The notes beneath the pieces are model-generated. The model worked only from the letters and a program-made list of their open reading frames with translations, was not told the origin of the DNA and searched no databases. A program made the position numbers and the translations under genes. A DNA stretch of 64,000 nucleotides from Nocardioides caldifontis (GTDB lineage: Bacteria; Actinomycetota; Actinomycetes; Propionibacteriales; Nocardioidaceae): the NCBI RefSeq assembly GCF_008087345.1, contig NZ_ML701735.1:248001-312000 (forward strand), given 5' to 3'. Below are positions 50,469 to 60,402 of the stretch, piece by piece; position 1 is the stretch's first letter; each line of letters opens with the position of its first letter.

Positions 50469-51094
50469 TTGCCGAACCGGACCTTCCTGTCGGTGATCGT
50501 GAATCCTTCTCGGGCCATCCGGCCCACGCTCTCGACGAGCATCTGCCGCTCGGCGCCCTTGATCCGCTCGTGGAGCGTCTCGATGGTGTCGTCGTCCTCG
50601 ACCGGCACGACCGTCTGGGCGACGATCGGGCCGGTGTCCACGCCGGCGTCGACGACGAACAGCGTCGCCCCGGTGACCTTGACGCCGTAGGCGAGCGCGT
50701 CCGCCGGCCCGCGCATCCCCGGGAACGCCGGCGAGAGGGCGGGGTGGGTGTTGACGCACCGGCCGCCGAAGGCGTCGAGGAACCGCTCGCCCACGAGCTT
50801 CATGAACCCCGCCAGCACGACGAGGTCGGGCTCGGCCGCGGCGACGCTCGCGGCCAGCGCCTCGTCCCACGAGTCCCGGTCGGGGTGGTCCTTCACCCGG
50901 TGCACGAACGTCGGCACACCGGCCCGCTCGGCGCGCGCCAGCGCCTCGATCCCGTCGCGGTCGGCGCCGACGGCCACCACCTGTGCCCCGTACGCCGGGT
51001 TGCGGCTGGCGTCGAGGAGGGCCTGGAGGTTGGTGCCGGTCCCCGAGACGAGCACGACGAGCCGTGCGGGACGTCGGGGGAAGGCGGAGGGCAC
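50465..51094 (-). CDS. purN: Phosphoribosylglycinamide formyltransferase
   Basis: A protein of 209 residues transferring formyl from 10-formyl-THF to GAR. '[15 protein letters not shown]' binds the phosphate. The catalytic triad residues appear in '[14 protein letters not shown]' (Asn, His) and '[13 protein letters not shown]' (Asp). GTG 51094 is chosen because the family begins a few residues before '[10 protein letters not shown]'. It overlaps purH and lies 58 bp after the DUF6350 gene. Confidence 0.95.
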
Positions 51095-51152
51095 GGTGGT
51101 CAGGGTATCCGCCGGACCGTGCCTCTCCGGACGCCGTCCGCGGCCTCGCGGC

Positions 51153-52613
51153 TCAGGCGTCCTCGTCGCCGAGCCACCGCCGCAGCCGCCGGGCCGTGGA
51201 GCCCCGGACGTCCTCGCGCAGCTGGTCGACACGGACCGCGACCGTGTCCTCGGTCGAGAGGTCGTGCTCGGGCTCCTCGGGCTTCGCGGAGTGGCGGCGC
51301 GCCGTGGGCACCACCGGGACCGGCACGGGAACGGGCACGGTCAGCTCGACGTCGCGGACGACCTGCACCGGGTGCTCGGCCTCGGGGAGGTCCCGCCTTC
51401 GGACCCACCACGTGCCGAGGAGCCCGCCGAGCGCGGCGGCCGGGGCGATCGCCAGCAGTGCGGCGAGGAAGGTGCCGAGGAACGCCACCCCGATGTCGGC
51501 CATCCGGCCCGGGCCGATGGCACCGCCTGCCGCGGAGGCGGCGACCGCGAGCAGCAGGCTGCCGAGCGCTCCGGCGCCGAGGGCGCGCCAGGCGCCGTCG
51601 GCCCAGCGGTGGGTCGGGTGGGTGCGTGCGGTGAGGAACCCGGCGACCGCCCCGACGAGGACGGGGACGGCGAGCACCGCCATCACCCAGCCGGGGGTCC
51701 AGCCGTTCTCGGGGAGCGCGGCGAGGACCGGCACCGACGGGACGGGACCGGTGACGACGTCCTGGGGCGAGACGACGGTGCCGGTGCCGACCGCGAAGCC
51801 GGGCCCGAGCAGGTACCCGTCGGCGAGCAACGAGAGGTTCGGGGCGATGCCGGCGAGCAGCAGGAGCATCATGAGCCCGCCGGCGAGGTCGGCGTCCAGC
51901 GCCTCGAGGACCCCGATCGCGGCGGGCCCGCGGAAGACGAGCGCGACGGCGACCAGCAGCGCGCCGAGGGCGGCCATCGCGAGCACGACGGTCGCCGCGC
52001 CGTGCAGCACCGCGAGGAGCGCGACGGGGACCCGGCGGCGGAGCTCGCCCGCCCGCCCGGAGCCACGGAGCAGCCCGGCCCCTCCTGCCACCGCGGCGAG
52101 CAGGGATCCGCCGAGGAACGAACCCGCGATGCTCGGGGACGCCGAGGGGGCGGAGGCCAGCACCGCGGCGAGCAGCGCCACGACGCCGTACACCCCTGCG
52201 ACCACGACCGTGGCCATCCCGACCCCGCGCAGCTCCTCGGGGGCGGAGGTGGCGCCCGCCCACCGGCCGGCGCGATAGGTCAGCCACCCGCACAGCAGCG
52301 TGAGCCCGAGCGGGGTGGCGGTGACGACGGCCCCCTTGACCGCCAGGTCGGCACCGTGCGCGAGGAGCCAGGTGTCGGTCGCCAGCCGGAGCACGGAACG
52401 CGTCGTGCCGTGGCTGCCGCCGTCCGCGGCGAACCAGCCGACCAGCCCGATGGCCCAGAGCAGCAGCAGGGCGACCGCGGGCGACGCGATGCCGGCGAGC
52501 GCGGCCCCGAGGACGAGCGGTCGACGGGTGTCCGCGTCCCCGGCGTTCCCCGGCGCGGGGCGGCGCGGGGGGCGGCGGGTGCGGGACGACACGGGGCTGA
52601 GCAGATCGGCCAT
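51153..52613 (-). CDS. DUF6350 multi-helix membrane protein
   Basis: A protein of 486 residues with about ten hydrophobic segments from residue 33 on, starting 'LVLGAALAGIASPAVALLLL'. The cytoplasmic tail contains the unusual run VPVPVPVPV and charged Glu/Arg stretches. DUF6350 proteins (called PerM-like or cell-division related in some annotations) precede purN in many actinobacteria; the function is not established. The start is ATG 52613. It is divergent from kynU with only 66 bp between. Confidence 0.75.
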   Translation of the reverse strand: MADLLSPVSSRTRRPPRRPAPGNAGDADTRRPLVLGAALAGIASPAVALLLLWAIGLVGWFAADGGSHGTTRSVLRLATDTWLLAHGADLAVKGAVVTATPLGLTLLCGWLTYRAGRWAGATSAPEELRGVGMATVVVAGVYGVVALLAAVLASAPSASPSIAGSFLGGSLLAAVAGGAGLLRGSGRAGELRRRVPVALLAVLHGAATVVLAMAALGALLVAVALVFRGPAAIGVLEALDADLAGGLMMLLLLAGIAPNLSLLADGYLLGPGFAVGTGTVVSPQDVVTGPVPSVPVLAALPENGWTPGWVMAVLAVPVLVGAVAGFLTARTHPTHRWADGAWRALGAGALGSLLLAVAASAAGGAIGPGRMADIGVAFLGTFLAALLAIAPAAALGGLLGTWWVRRRDLPEAEHPVQVVRDVELTVPVPVPVPVVPTARRHSAKPEEPEHDLSTEDTVAVRVDQLREDVRGSTARRLRRWLGDEDA

Positions 52614-52667
52614 CGGGGCCAGTGTCGTCCAGACCGCGCCCCGATCCGGGGAGCCCACGCCGGGACC

Positions 52668-52673
52668 TAGAGT
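52668..52673 (+). promoter_or_regulatory. -10 element for a leaderless kynU transcript
   Basis: TAGAGT fits the actinobacterial TANNNT -10 and ends six bases before GTG 52680. No ribosome-binding site is present. This spacing predicts transcription starting at the G of the start codon. No convincing -35 is seen. Confidence 0.5.
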
Positions 52674-52679
52674 CGGCTC

Positions 52680-53912
52680 GTGCCCCTCAGCCGTGACGAC
52701 GCCCTCGCCCTCGACTCCGCCAGCCCGCTCGCCGATCGACGAGCCCTCTTCGAGCTGCCCGAGGGGAAGGTCTACCTGTGCGGCAACTCGTTGGGGGCGC
52801 TGCCCACGGCGGTCCCCGACCGGATGGCCGAGACGGTCCGCGCGGAGTGGGGCGTCGAGCTGGTCTCCGGCTGGAACCGGGCCGGCTGGACGGGGCTGGT
52901 CCGCTCCGTCGGCGCCCGCATCGCGCCGCTCATCGGGGTGTCCGGCCGCGACGTGACCGTCGGCGACTCGACCAGCGTCTCCCTGTTCAAGCTCCTCGTC
53001 GCGGCCGCGCGGTTGCGGCCGGACCGCCGGGCGCTGGTGATGGAGCCGACCACGTTCCCCACCGACGGCTACGTCGCCCAGGGCGTGGCCCGCCTCCTCG
53101 ACCTGGAGCTGCGCTGGTGCGACCCCGCGGACCCGGCCGCCGCCCTCGACGACGACGTCGCGGTCCTCGCGCTCACCCACGTCGACTTCCGCACCGGCGC
53201 GATGTTCGACATGGCCGCCCTGACCCGGGCCGCCCACGACGCCGGTGCCGTCGCGCTCTGGGACCTCTGCCACTCCGCCGGCGCCGTGCCGGTCGACCTC
53301 ACCGCGGTGGACGCCGACCTGGCGGTCGGATGCACCTACAAGTACCTCAACGGCGGCCCCGGCGCGCCCGCCTTCACCTGGGTCGCGCCGCGGCTCCAGG
53401 GCCAGGTGGAGCAACCGATCACCGGCTGGTGGGGCCACAGGACGCCCTTCGACATGCCCCGCGAGTTCGAGCCCGCGGACGGCATCGCGCGGATGGATGT
53501 CGGCACCCCGCCGGTGCTGGCGCTCTCGGCCCTCGACGCCGCGCTCACCGCGTTCGACGGGGTGTCGGCCGACGAGCTGCGCGCCGCCTCGCTCTCGCTC
53601 ACCGACCTGTTCATCGCCCTCGTGGACGAGCGCCTCGACGGGCAGGGCTTCGAGGTGGTCACCCCGCGCGACCACGCCCGTCGCGGCAGCCAGGTGTCGC
53701 TGCGCCACCCCGAGGCCTACGGGGTCGTGCAGGCGCTCATCGCGCGCGGCGTGGTCGGCGACTTCCGGGTCCCCGACGTCGCGCGGTTCGGCTTCGCCCC
53801 GTTGTACGTGCGTCACGTCGACGTGCACGACGCCGTGGACCGGCTCGTGGAGGTCCTGGCGAACGACGAGCACCGCGACCCGGCGTACTCCCGGAGGAAC
53901 GCGGTCACCTGA
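52680..53912 (+). CDS. kynU: Kynureninase
   Basis: This 410-residue PLP enzyme cleaves kynurenine to anthranilate and alanine in tryptophan degradation. Features are 'GKVYLCGNSLGALPTAV', 'TVGDSTSVSLFKLLVAAARL', 'LWDLCHSAGAVPVDL' (PLP pyridine Asp) and Lys221 in 'GCTYKYLNGGPGAPAF', followed by 'GWWGHRTPF'. The length is standard. The usual partners kynA and kynB are not adjacent. It is probably transcribed as a leaderless mRNA and followed by a strong terminator. Confidence 0.95.
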   Translation: MPLSRDDALALDSASPLADRRALFELPEGKVYLCGNSLGALPTAVPDRMAETVRAEWGVELVSGWNRAGWTGLVRSVGARIAPLIGVSGRDVTVGDSTSVSLFKLLVAAARLRPDRRALVMEPTTFPTDGYVAQGVARLLDLELRWCDPADPAAALDDDVAVLALTHVDFRTGAMFDMAALTRAAHDAGAVALWDLCHSAGAVPVDLTAVDADLAVGCTYKYLNGGPGAPAFTWVAPRLQGQVEQPITGWWGHRTPFDMPREFEPADGIARMDVGTPPVLALSALDAALTAFDGVSADELRAASLSLTDLFIALVDERLDGQGFEVVTPRDHARRGSQVSLRHPEAYGVVQALIARGVVGDFRVPDVARFGFAPLYVRHVDVHDAVDRLVEVLANDEHRDPAYSRRNAVT

Positions 53913-53985
53913 GTCGTGCCTCCCGGGCGTGTCCCACCCGACACGAACCGACGAGGAGGGACGACGGGTCGACGCCCGGACGTGA

Positions 53986-54033
53986 CAGGACCCCCGTCCG
54001 GAAGCCGGTGCCGGTGTCCGAACGGGGGTCCTG
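53986..54033. terminator. Bidirectional terminator between kynU and the STAND gene
   Basis: Seventeen-base arms starting CAGGACCCCCGT pair at 16 of 17 positions around a 14-nt loop. It stands 74 bp after the kynU stop and about 120 bp beyond the convergent STAND gene's stop, so it may serve both. Confidence 0.65.
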
Positions 54034-54041
54034 CGGTGCGC

Positions 54042-54066
54042 GGGACCCCTCCCCCGCGGAGGTCCC
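54042..54066. terminator. Second hairpin in the kynU/STAND intergenic region
   Basis: GGGACC...GGTCCC arms with an inner CTC/GAG pair form a shorter stem next to the main terminator. It probably adds to termination of the minus-strand gene. Confidence 0.4.
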
Positions 54067-54150
54067 ACCGGGAACGGTAGGTCGGTCCGAGCGGGTGTTC
54101 GACGGTTGAGGGCCACCCCGTACAACCTCGTACGCCGCCGTGCGGGCCCC

Positions 54151-57100
54151 TCAGCAGGGCGGGTCGTACGGCACGCCGGGGAGGTACTGCTCCCACTCCT
54201 CCTGGGTGAGCGCCGACCCCGCCGTCGCGCACACCCGGTCACGGGCCGCCTGCACGTCGGTCGACCAGGCGCTGACCCGCCCCTCGGCCCCGCCGGCCAG
54301 CACCACCTCGGCCGTCGGGTGGTGCAGCGCCTGGTAGCCCGCGCCGCCGAGGGTGCCGAGCCGGGCGAACAGCTCGGCCCGCCCGTCGTCGAGCCGCCAG
54401 AGCCACAGCCGGCCGTCCTGGCTGGCGGCCGCGAGCGTCGAGCCCTCCGGGTCGAAGGCGACGGAGAAGACGGTGTCCGAGGGGCCACGGAGGGTGGCCA
54501 GCGGTTCGGGGTCCTCCGGGTCCGTGACGGACCAGAGCCGGACGGTGCCGTCCGCCCCACCGCCGGCGAGGAGGGAGCCGTCCCGTGAGAAGGCGAGGCC
54601 GTAGACGGAGCTCTCGAACCCGTCGAGCACCTCCGGGGCCCGGTCGGGCTCGTCGGTGGCCCACAGCCGCACCAGCCGGTCGGTCCCGCCGGACGCGACC
54701 AGCCCGCCGTCCGGGCTGAGCGCCACCCCCAGCGCGAGCTCCGCGCCCCCGAGGTCGGTCGCCAGCACCTCGCGCAGCCGGTCCCCCTCGACCGCGTAGA
54801 CGGTCGTCGAGCCGTCGTCCGCGGTCGCGGCCACGTGGCGGCCGTCGGCGCTGGTCGCGAGGTTCTCGACGAGCTCCTGCGCCGGGCGCACCACGAGGGT
54901 CCGCTCGGGGTCGGTCGCCGGGTCGCGCCACACGACCAGCCGTCCCTGGCGGGTGCCCGCCACCAGCAGCCGGCCGTCGGCGGTCACGGTCACGACGCCG
55001 TCCAGGCTGTCTCCGCCCGGCCCGCGCCAGGTCAGCGTCCCCAGGAGCCGGGGGCTGAGCGGGTCGGTGACGTCCACCCGGAGCACCTGGGGCGCCGCCG
55101 ACCCCACCCCGACGTACAGCACGTCGCCGGTGTCGGGAGCCGCCAGCCCCCAGACGTGGTCGCCGGCGCGCGGCAGCTGGGGCCCGGTCAGCGGGGTGAG
55201 GTGGACGGTGCCGTCGAGGGCCCCGGACAGCACCGCGGCGCCGCCGTCGAGCAAGGCCACCGACGTGTAGTTGGCGGGCCCGCGCTGGCGGTGCTCGAGG
55301 CTCCACCTCTGCGTGCGCCACAGCTGGACGAGCCCGCCCGACGCCGCGGCGGCGAGCCGGGTGCCGCTGTCGTCGAACGCCAGGTCGTTGACCCACGAGG
55401 TGAAGCCGCCGAGCGGCTCGGTCGCCGGCCGGCCGCTGTCGGTGCGCCAGACCCGGACGAGCCGGTCGGTGGCCCCGGCCGCGAGCAGCCCGCCGTCGGG
55501 GCTGAAGGCGACCGACCGGACGTCGTGGGCCGCACCGCCCAGCGAGAGGTCGTGGGACGGCTGCCACCCTCCCGCGCCCGGGCGCCAGAGCTGCACGAGC
55601 CCGTCCTCGCCGCCCACCGCGACCGTCCCGTCCGGCGCCGCGTCGACGGCGAGGAGCGGCGGCGCGTCGAGCACCGGGCCTTCGAGCCGGCCGTCGCCCG
55701 CGCGACGGCGCTGCAGCCCCGAGCCGCTGGTCGCGACGAGCAGCGTCCGGCCGTCGTCGCTGAAGACCAGGTCTTGCACCGCGGGGTGCTCCTCGTCGCG
55801 CTCCGCGCGGACCGTCCACGCCACCGTCGCCGCGGTCGGGTCGGAGACGTCGAGGACGGTCACAGCGCCGGGGCCGCCGCCGACGGCCACCAGCCGCCCG
55901 TCGGGGCTGAACGCGGCGGCGTAGAGCGGCCCACCGCCCGCGGCCTCCACCGAGCCGACCGGCTGCGGCGTGGCGCCCTGCTCGTCGCGGGCCAGCAGCC
56001 GCACCCGGCCGTCGGAGCCGGCCACCGCGAGCAGCCGCCCGTCGGGCGAGGCGACCGCGCGGACCGTGCCCTCGGGGCCGGTGAGCCGCGTCGTCGGCGC
56101 GAGGCCGGTGGTCTCCAGCAGCACCGACCGCGCCTCGACCGTGGGCGCGAGCCGGTAGGCCGCCAACGCGATCTGCGCGGCGAGCGCCGGCTCGGTCGCC
56201 CGCAGGTGGTCGGCCTGCACGGCGGCCTGCCGGGACTGCGCCTCGTTGCGTGCGGTTTCCGCGGCGGCGCGCAGCCGGTCGGTCTCGCGGCCGCTCTCCA
56301 GCAGGTACGCCGAGAGCACGCTCGTGGCCAGCGCGAGCAGCGCCACGGCGACGACGCCGATGCGGACCCGGCGGGCGCGCCGCTCCTCGAGCCGCTGCTG
56401 GCGCTCGTGGAGGGCCGTGGTCGCCTCGACGTAGCTCCGCTCCAGCGGGGTCAGCCCGCCTCCGGGGGCCGCCTCCGCCGCTGCCCGCACCCGCTCCACC
56501 TGCGGCCCGACCGCGAGCAGCGCCGGGTCCCGGCCGGAGCGGACCCAGTCCTCGGCCGCCCGCCCGAGCCGGCGGCGCAGCAGCAGCGCCTCGCGGTCCT
56601 CGGCGAGCCACGCCCGGAGCCGGGGCCACGCGGTCAGCAGCACCTCGTGGCTCACCTCGACGGTGGTCTCGGTGACGGTCAGGATCCGCCCGTCGACGAA
56701 CGTCTCGGCGACCTCACGGGTCCCCGGGTCGTCGTCGAGGTCGTCGAACCCGGCCCGCCGACGGGTGGCGGCGCCCTCCTCGTCGACGTTCACCAGCTGC
56801 GCGAACAGCCGACGGGCCCGGCGCTGGCCCTCGGGGGACAGCGCGGCGTAGAGCTCCTCGGCGGTGCGCTGCACGGCACCGGCGACGCCCCCGACCTCGA
56901 GGTAGTCGGCGACGGTCAGCCGTGCCCCGCGGGCCCGCTCCCACGTCGCGAGCAGCGCGTGCGAGAGCAGCGGGAGGGCGCTCGGGTCGGGGAGCCGCCC
57001 CGCCGGCACCACGTCGCGCAGCAGCAGGGCGACGAGCTCGGGCTCCGGGGGCCGTCCGGCCCGCGCCGCCGGCTCCTCGACCACCCGACGAAGGGCCTCC

Positions 57101-57924
57101 TCGGACAGCGGCCCGACCGGCACCTGGTGGTCGCCGAGGAGCGGCAGCAGCAGCGGCTCGGCGAGCGCCGCACCGTAGAAGTCGGCCCGGAGCCCGGCGA
57201 CCACCACGGTGCCCGGCTCCTCCGCGAGCGCGACCAGCTGCTCCAGGAAGGCGCGCCGCTCCGGCTCGCCCGCCGCGAACAGCTCCTCGAGCTGGTCGAC
57301 GACCAGGACCCTGGCCGCCGCACCGTCGACGACGTCGAGCGCCCCCGCCAGCTCGGCCCGGGCCTGCGGGCCCGGCTCGAGGAGCACGGTGGCGACGTCG
57401 GCCGCGGCGAGCCGCGCGACGAGCCCGGCGCGGAGCAGCGACGACTTGCCCGACCCCGACGCACCGACCAGGCAGACCAGCCCCGGTCCACCGGTGCGGT
57501 CCAGCAGCGCGGTGACCCGGCCGACCAGCTCGTCGGTCAGCTCCTCGCGCCCGACGAACCACGTCGCGTCGTCGACGCCGTAGCTCTCGAGCCCGCGGTA
57601 GGGCGGCACCCCGCCGGCTGTCCCGCTGCCCACGCGGCGGACCCGGTTGACCGCCGTCCACCACTCCTCGACGGCGTCACCGGCGCCGAGGACGTCGAGC
57701 ACGGCGGCGAGCTGCTGCTTCTGGCTCGCCGGCGGAAGGTGGCGGCCGCTGAACCAGCCACCCAGGGTCGCGCTGGGGATGCCGGTGCGTCGGCCCACCT
57801 CGCGGATCGTCAGCCCCGCACCGGTGCGCAGCTCGGTCAGCGCCCTGGCCAGTGCGGCCGGGTCGCCGGCGCCGCTCGGGTCCGCCGGCGTCGCACGCCG
57901 CGGACCACCGTCCCCCGTGGTCAC
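54151..57924 (-). CDS. HTH-STAND NTPase with transmembrane helix and WD40 propeller
   Basis: A single 1,257-residue chain. Residues 25-70 form a XRE-like helix-turn-helix ('GLTIREVGRRTGIPSATLG'). The nSTAND1-type NTPase follows with Walker A GASGSGKS (154-161), Walker B VLVVDQLEELF (206-216), and a helical winged region to about 500. One membrane helix lies near 520-545. Then about 14 WD40 blades run to the end (recurring 'SPDGRLLAV...DGRVRLL'). The end 'EEWEQYLPGVPYDPPC' is the usual tail of actinobacterial WD40 proteins. STAND proteins are ATP-driven switches for signalling, stress or phage defence. The trigger and output of this one are unknown. GTG 57924 is the start. Confidence 0.85.
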   Translation of the reverse strand: MTTGDGGPRRATPADPSGAGDPAALARALTELRTGAGLTIREVGRRTGIPSATLGGWFSGRHLPPASQKQQLAAVLDVLGAGDAVEEWWTAVNRVRRVGSGTAGGVPPYRGLESYGVDDATWFVGREELTDELVGRVTALLDRTGGPGLVCLVGASGSGKSSLLRAGLVARLAAADVATVLLEPGPQARAELAGALDVVDGAAARVLVVDQLEELFAAGEPERRAFLEQLVALAEEPGTVVVAGLRADFYGAALAEPLLLPLLGDHQVPVGPLSEEALRRVVEEPAARAGRPPEPELVALLLRDVVPAGRLPDPSALPLLSHALLATWERARGARLTVADYLEVGGVAGAVQRTAEELYAALSPEGQRRARRLFAQLVNVDEEGAATRRRAGFDDLDDDPGTREVAETFVDGRILTVTETTVEVSHEVLLTAWPRLRAWLAEDREALLLRRRLGRAAEDWVRSGRDPALLAVGPQVERVRAAAEAAPGGGLTPLERSYVEATTALHERQQRLEERRARRVRIGVVAVALLALATSVLSAYLLESGRETDRLRAAAETARNEAQSRQAAVQADHLRATEPALAAQIALAAYRLAPTVEARSVLLETTGLAPTTRLTGPEGTVRAVASPDGRLLAVAGSDGRVRLLARDEQGATPQPVGSVEAAGGGPLYAAAFSPDGRLVAVGGGPGAVTVLDVSDPTAATVAWTVRAERDEEHPAVQDLVFSDDGRTLLVATSGSGLQRRRAGDGRLEGPVLDAPPLLAVDAAPDGTVAVGGEDGLVQLWRPGAGGWQPSHDLSLGGAAHDVRSVAFSPDGGLLAAGATDRLVRVWRTDSGRPATEPLGGFTSWVNDLAFDDSGTRLAAAASGGLVQLWRTQRWSLEHRQRGPANYTSVALLDGGAAVLSGALDGTVHLTPLTGPQLPRAGDHVWGLAAPDTGDVLYVGVGSAAPQVLRVDVTDPLSPRLLGTLTWRGPGGDSLDGVVTVTADGRLLVAGTRQGRLVVWRDPATDPERTLVVRPAQELVENLATSADGRHVAATADDGSTTVYAVEGDRLREVLATDLGGAELALGVALSPDGGLVASGGTDRLVRLWATDEPDRAPEVLDGFESSVYGLAFSRDGSLLAGGGADGTVRLWSVTDPEDPEPLATLRGPSDTVFSVAFDPEGSTLAAASQDGRLWLWRLDDGRAELFARLGTLGGAGYQALHHPTAEVVLAGGAEGRVSAWSTDVQAARDRVCATAGSALTQEEWEQYLPGVPYDPPC

Positions 57925-58007
57925 GCAGGGACTCTAGGTCGCCGGACCGACAGGATCGTGCAGGGGCCGCGAGGTCGAGGACCTACGTCTCGACGCCGCC
58001 GGGGCTT

Positions 58008-58035
58008 CCGGCACCACCCGCCCGGATGGTGCCGG
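58008..58035 (-). terminator. Terminator-like hairpin after sucD
   Basis: A 9-bp stem, CCGGCACCA/TGGTGCCGG, with a 10-nt loop, 14 bp beyond the sucD stop. It separates the succinyl-CoA synthetase operon from the STAND gene on the same strand. The rest of 57925-58048 contains no gene. Confidence 0.55.
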
Positions 58036-58048
58036 TCCCGTCATGCGC

Positions 58049-58930
58049 TCAGCGCGACTGGAGGATCTCCCGCATCAGCTGCGCGGTCTCGGACGGCGTC
58101 TTGCCTACCTTGACGCCGACGGCCTCGAGGGCCTCCTTCTTCGCCTCCGCGGTGCCCGAGGAGCCGGAGACGATCGCGCCGGCGTGGCCCATCGTCTTGC
58201 CCTCGGGGGCGGTGAAGCCGGCGACGTAGCCGACGACCGGCTTGGTCACGTGGTCCTTGATGTAGGCCGCCGCGCGCTCTTCGGCGTCGCCGCCGATCTC
58301 GCCGATCATCACGATCGCCTCGGTCTCCGGGTCGTTCTCGAAGGCCTCGAGAGCGTCGATGTGGGTGGTCCCGATGACCGGGTCGCCGCCGATGCCGATC
58401 GCCGTCGAGAAGCCGAAGTCCCGCAGCTCGTACATCATCTGGTAGGTCAGCGTGCCCGACTTGGAGACCAGCCCGATCGGCCCCTTGCCGGCGATCGTGT
58501 GCGGGGTGATCCCCGCCAGCGACTCACCGGGCGTGATGATGCCCGGGCAGTTCGGCCCGATCATCCGCGTCTTCTTGCCCTGCAGGTAGGACCAGACCTC
58601 GGCGGTGTCCTGCACCGGCACGCCCTCGGTGATCACCACGAGCAACCCGATGCCGGCGTCGATCGCCTCGATGCAGGCGTCCTTGGTGAACGCCGGTGGC
58701 ACGAAGACCACCGACACGTCCGCGCCGGTCTTCTCCATCGCCTCCACGACCGTGCCGAAGACCGGCAGCTCCTGGCCGCCGAGCTCCACGGTGGTCCCCG
58801 CCTTGCGGGCGTTGACGCCGCCGACGATGTCGGTGCCCGCGTCGAGCATCAGCGTGGTGTGCTTGGAGCCCATCCCACCCGTCATGCCCTGGACGATGAC
58901 CTTGGAGTCCTTGTTCAGATAGATCGACAT
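58049..58930 (-). CDS. sucD: Succinyl-CoA synthetase, alpha subunit
   Basis: The 293-residue subunit that binds CoA and carries the phosphohistidine. '[20 protein letters not shown]' begins the CoA-binding Rossmann part; '[12 protein letters not shown]' and the active '[19 protein letters not shown]' with the phosphorylated His are present. ATG 58930 lies 33 bp after sucC. With the beta subunit it links substrate-level phosphorylation to succinate formation. Confidence 0.97.
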   Translation of the reverse strand: MSIYLNKDSKVIVQGMTGGMGSKHTTLMLDAGTDIVGGVNARKAGTTVELGGQELPVFGTVVEAMEKTGADVSVVFVPPAFTKDACIEAIDAGIGLLVVITEGVPVQDTAEVWSYLQGKKTRMIGPNCPGIITPGESLAGITPHTIAGKGPIGLVSKSGTLTYQMMYELRDFGFSTAIGIGGDPVIGTTHIDALEAFENDPETEAIVMIGEIGGDAEERAAAYIKDHVTKPVVGYVAGFTAPEGKTMGHAGAIVSGSSGTAEAKKEALEAVGVKVGKTPSETAQLMREILQSR

Positions 58931-58963
58931 CGTGTGTCCTCGTTCTCCGTCGTCTCGGGGCGG

Positions 58964-60130
58964 TCAGGCGTTGGCCAGCTCGGCGGCCTTGTCGGCCGCG
59001 CCGTCCATCGTGTCGACCTGGGTCACCAGGGGGTGGTTCAGCTCGTCGAGGATGCGGCGGCCCTCCTCGACGTTGTTGCCGTCGAGGCGGACGACGAGCG
59101 GCTTGCTCGCCTCGTCGCCGAGGATCTCCAACGCGCCCTTGATGCCGTTGGCCACCTCGTCGCAGGCGGTGATGCCGCCGAAGACGTTGACGAAGACGCT
59201 CTTGACCTGCGGGTCGTGGAGGATGACGTCGAGCCCGTCGGCCATCACCTGGGCGTTCGCGCCGCCACCGATGTCGAGGAAGTTCGCCGGCTTGACACCG
59301 CCGTGCGCCTCACCGGCGTACGCGACGACGTCGAGGGTCGACATGACCAGCCCGGCGCCGTTGCCGATGATGCCGACCTGGCCGTCGAGCTTGACGTAGT
59401 TGAGCCCCTTGTCCTTCGCCTTCGCCTCGAGCGGGTCGGCCTCCTCGCGGATCACGAACGCCTCGTGGTCCGGGTGGCGGACCTCGGAGGCGTTGTCGTC
59501 CAGCGACACCTTGCCGTCGAGGGCCTCGAGCTTGTCACCGGCGAGCCGGGCGAGCGGGTTGACCTCGACGAGGGTCGCGTCCTCCTCGACGAAGACCTGG
59601 TAGAGCGCCTGGATTATCGCGACGGCCTGCTCGAAGACCGGCTCGGGGAACTTCGCCTCGGTCGCGATCGCGCGCGCCTTCTCCTCGTCGACGCCGGTGC
59701 CGGGGTCGACGGGGATCTGCTTGACCGCGTCGGGGTTGGTCTTGGCGACCTCCTCGATCTCGACGCCGCCCTCGACGGAGGCGATGCAGAGGTACTGCCG
59801 GTTCGCCCGGTCGAGGAGGAAGGAGAAGTAGTACTCCTCCTCCGGGGGCGTCGCCGGCGTGATCAGCACCCGGTTGACGGTGAGTCCCTTGATCTCCATC
59901 CCGAGGATGTTCGACGCGTGCTCGAAGGCCTCGTCGGCGGTCTTGGCGATCTTGACGCCGCCCGCCTTTCCGCGGCCGCCGGCCTTCACCTGCGCCTTGA
60001 CGACCGTGACGCCGCCCATCTCCTCGGCGGCGGCCTTCGCGGCCTCGGCGGTCTCGACGACGACGCCCACGGTGGTCGCCACGCCGTGCTTGGCGAAGAG
60101 CTCCTTCGCCTGGTACTCCATCAGGTCCAC
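58964..60130 (-). CDS. sucC: Succinyl-CoA synthetase, beta subunit (ADP-forming)
   Basis: A 388-residue ATP-grasp subunit. '[17 protein letters not shown]' is the usual start, so GTG 60130 is taken; the ATG three codons in is possible. '[20 protein letters not shown]' binds nucleotide, and '[17 protein letters not shown]' contacts the alpha subunit. The operon promoter must lie in 60131-60300; a possible -10 TACCCT (60194-60189) lacks a clear -35. Confidence 0.97.
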   Translation of the reverse strand: MDLMEYQAKELFAKHGVATTVGVVVETAEAAKAAAEEMGGVTVVKAQVKAGGRGKAGGVKIAKTADEAFEHASNILGMEIKGLTVNRVLITPATPPEEEYYFSFLLDRANRQYLCIASVEGGVEIEEVAKTNPDAVKQIPVDPGTGVDEEKARAIATEAKFPEPVFEQAVAIIQALYQVFVEEDATLVEVNPLARLAGDKLEALDGKVSLDDNASEVRHPDHEAFVIREEADPLEAKAKDKGLNYVKLDGQVGIIGNGAGLVMSTLDVVAYAGEAHGGVKPANFLDIGGGANAQVMADGLDVILHDPQVKSVFVNVFGGITACDEVANGIKGALEILGDEASKPLVVRLDGNNVEEGRRILDELNHPLVTQVDTMDGAADKAAELANA

Positions 60131-60402
60131 AGGTCAGCCTTCGGTGAGGGTCGGGATCCGCTGCCGGGGCAGCGGGCTGCCGCGGTCGAGGGTATGCCTC
60201 GGCAGGGGGCCGCGGCCACGTCGCCCCCGTCACACCCACCCTTCCCCAGGCACGACGGAGCAACGCACCGAAGGTGAACGGAAGGTGACCTGCACGTAAG
60301 ACCGCTCTCACCCCTCTCTCATGCCGGTCCCATCGTCACCGCCCAGAGTCGGTCGTGCCAGCAGGCGGAACCGCCTGACACCACCCACCGAAGGAGGCAC
60401 CC

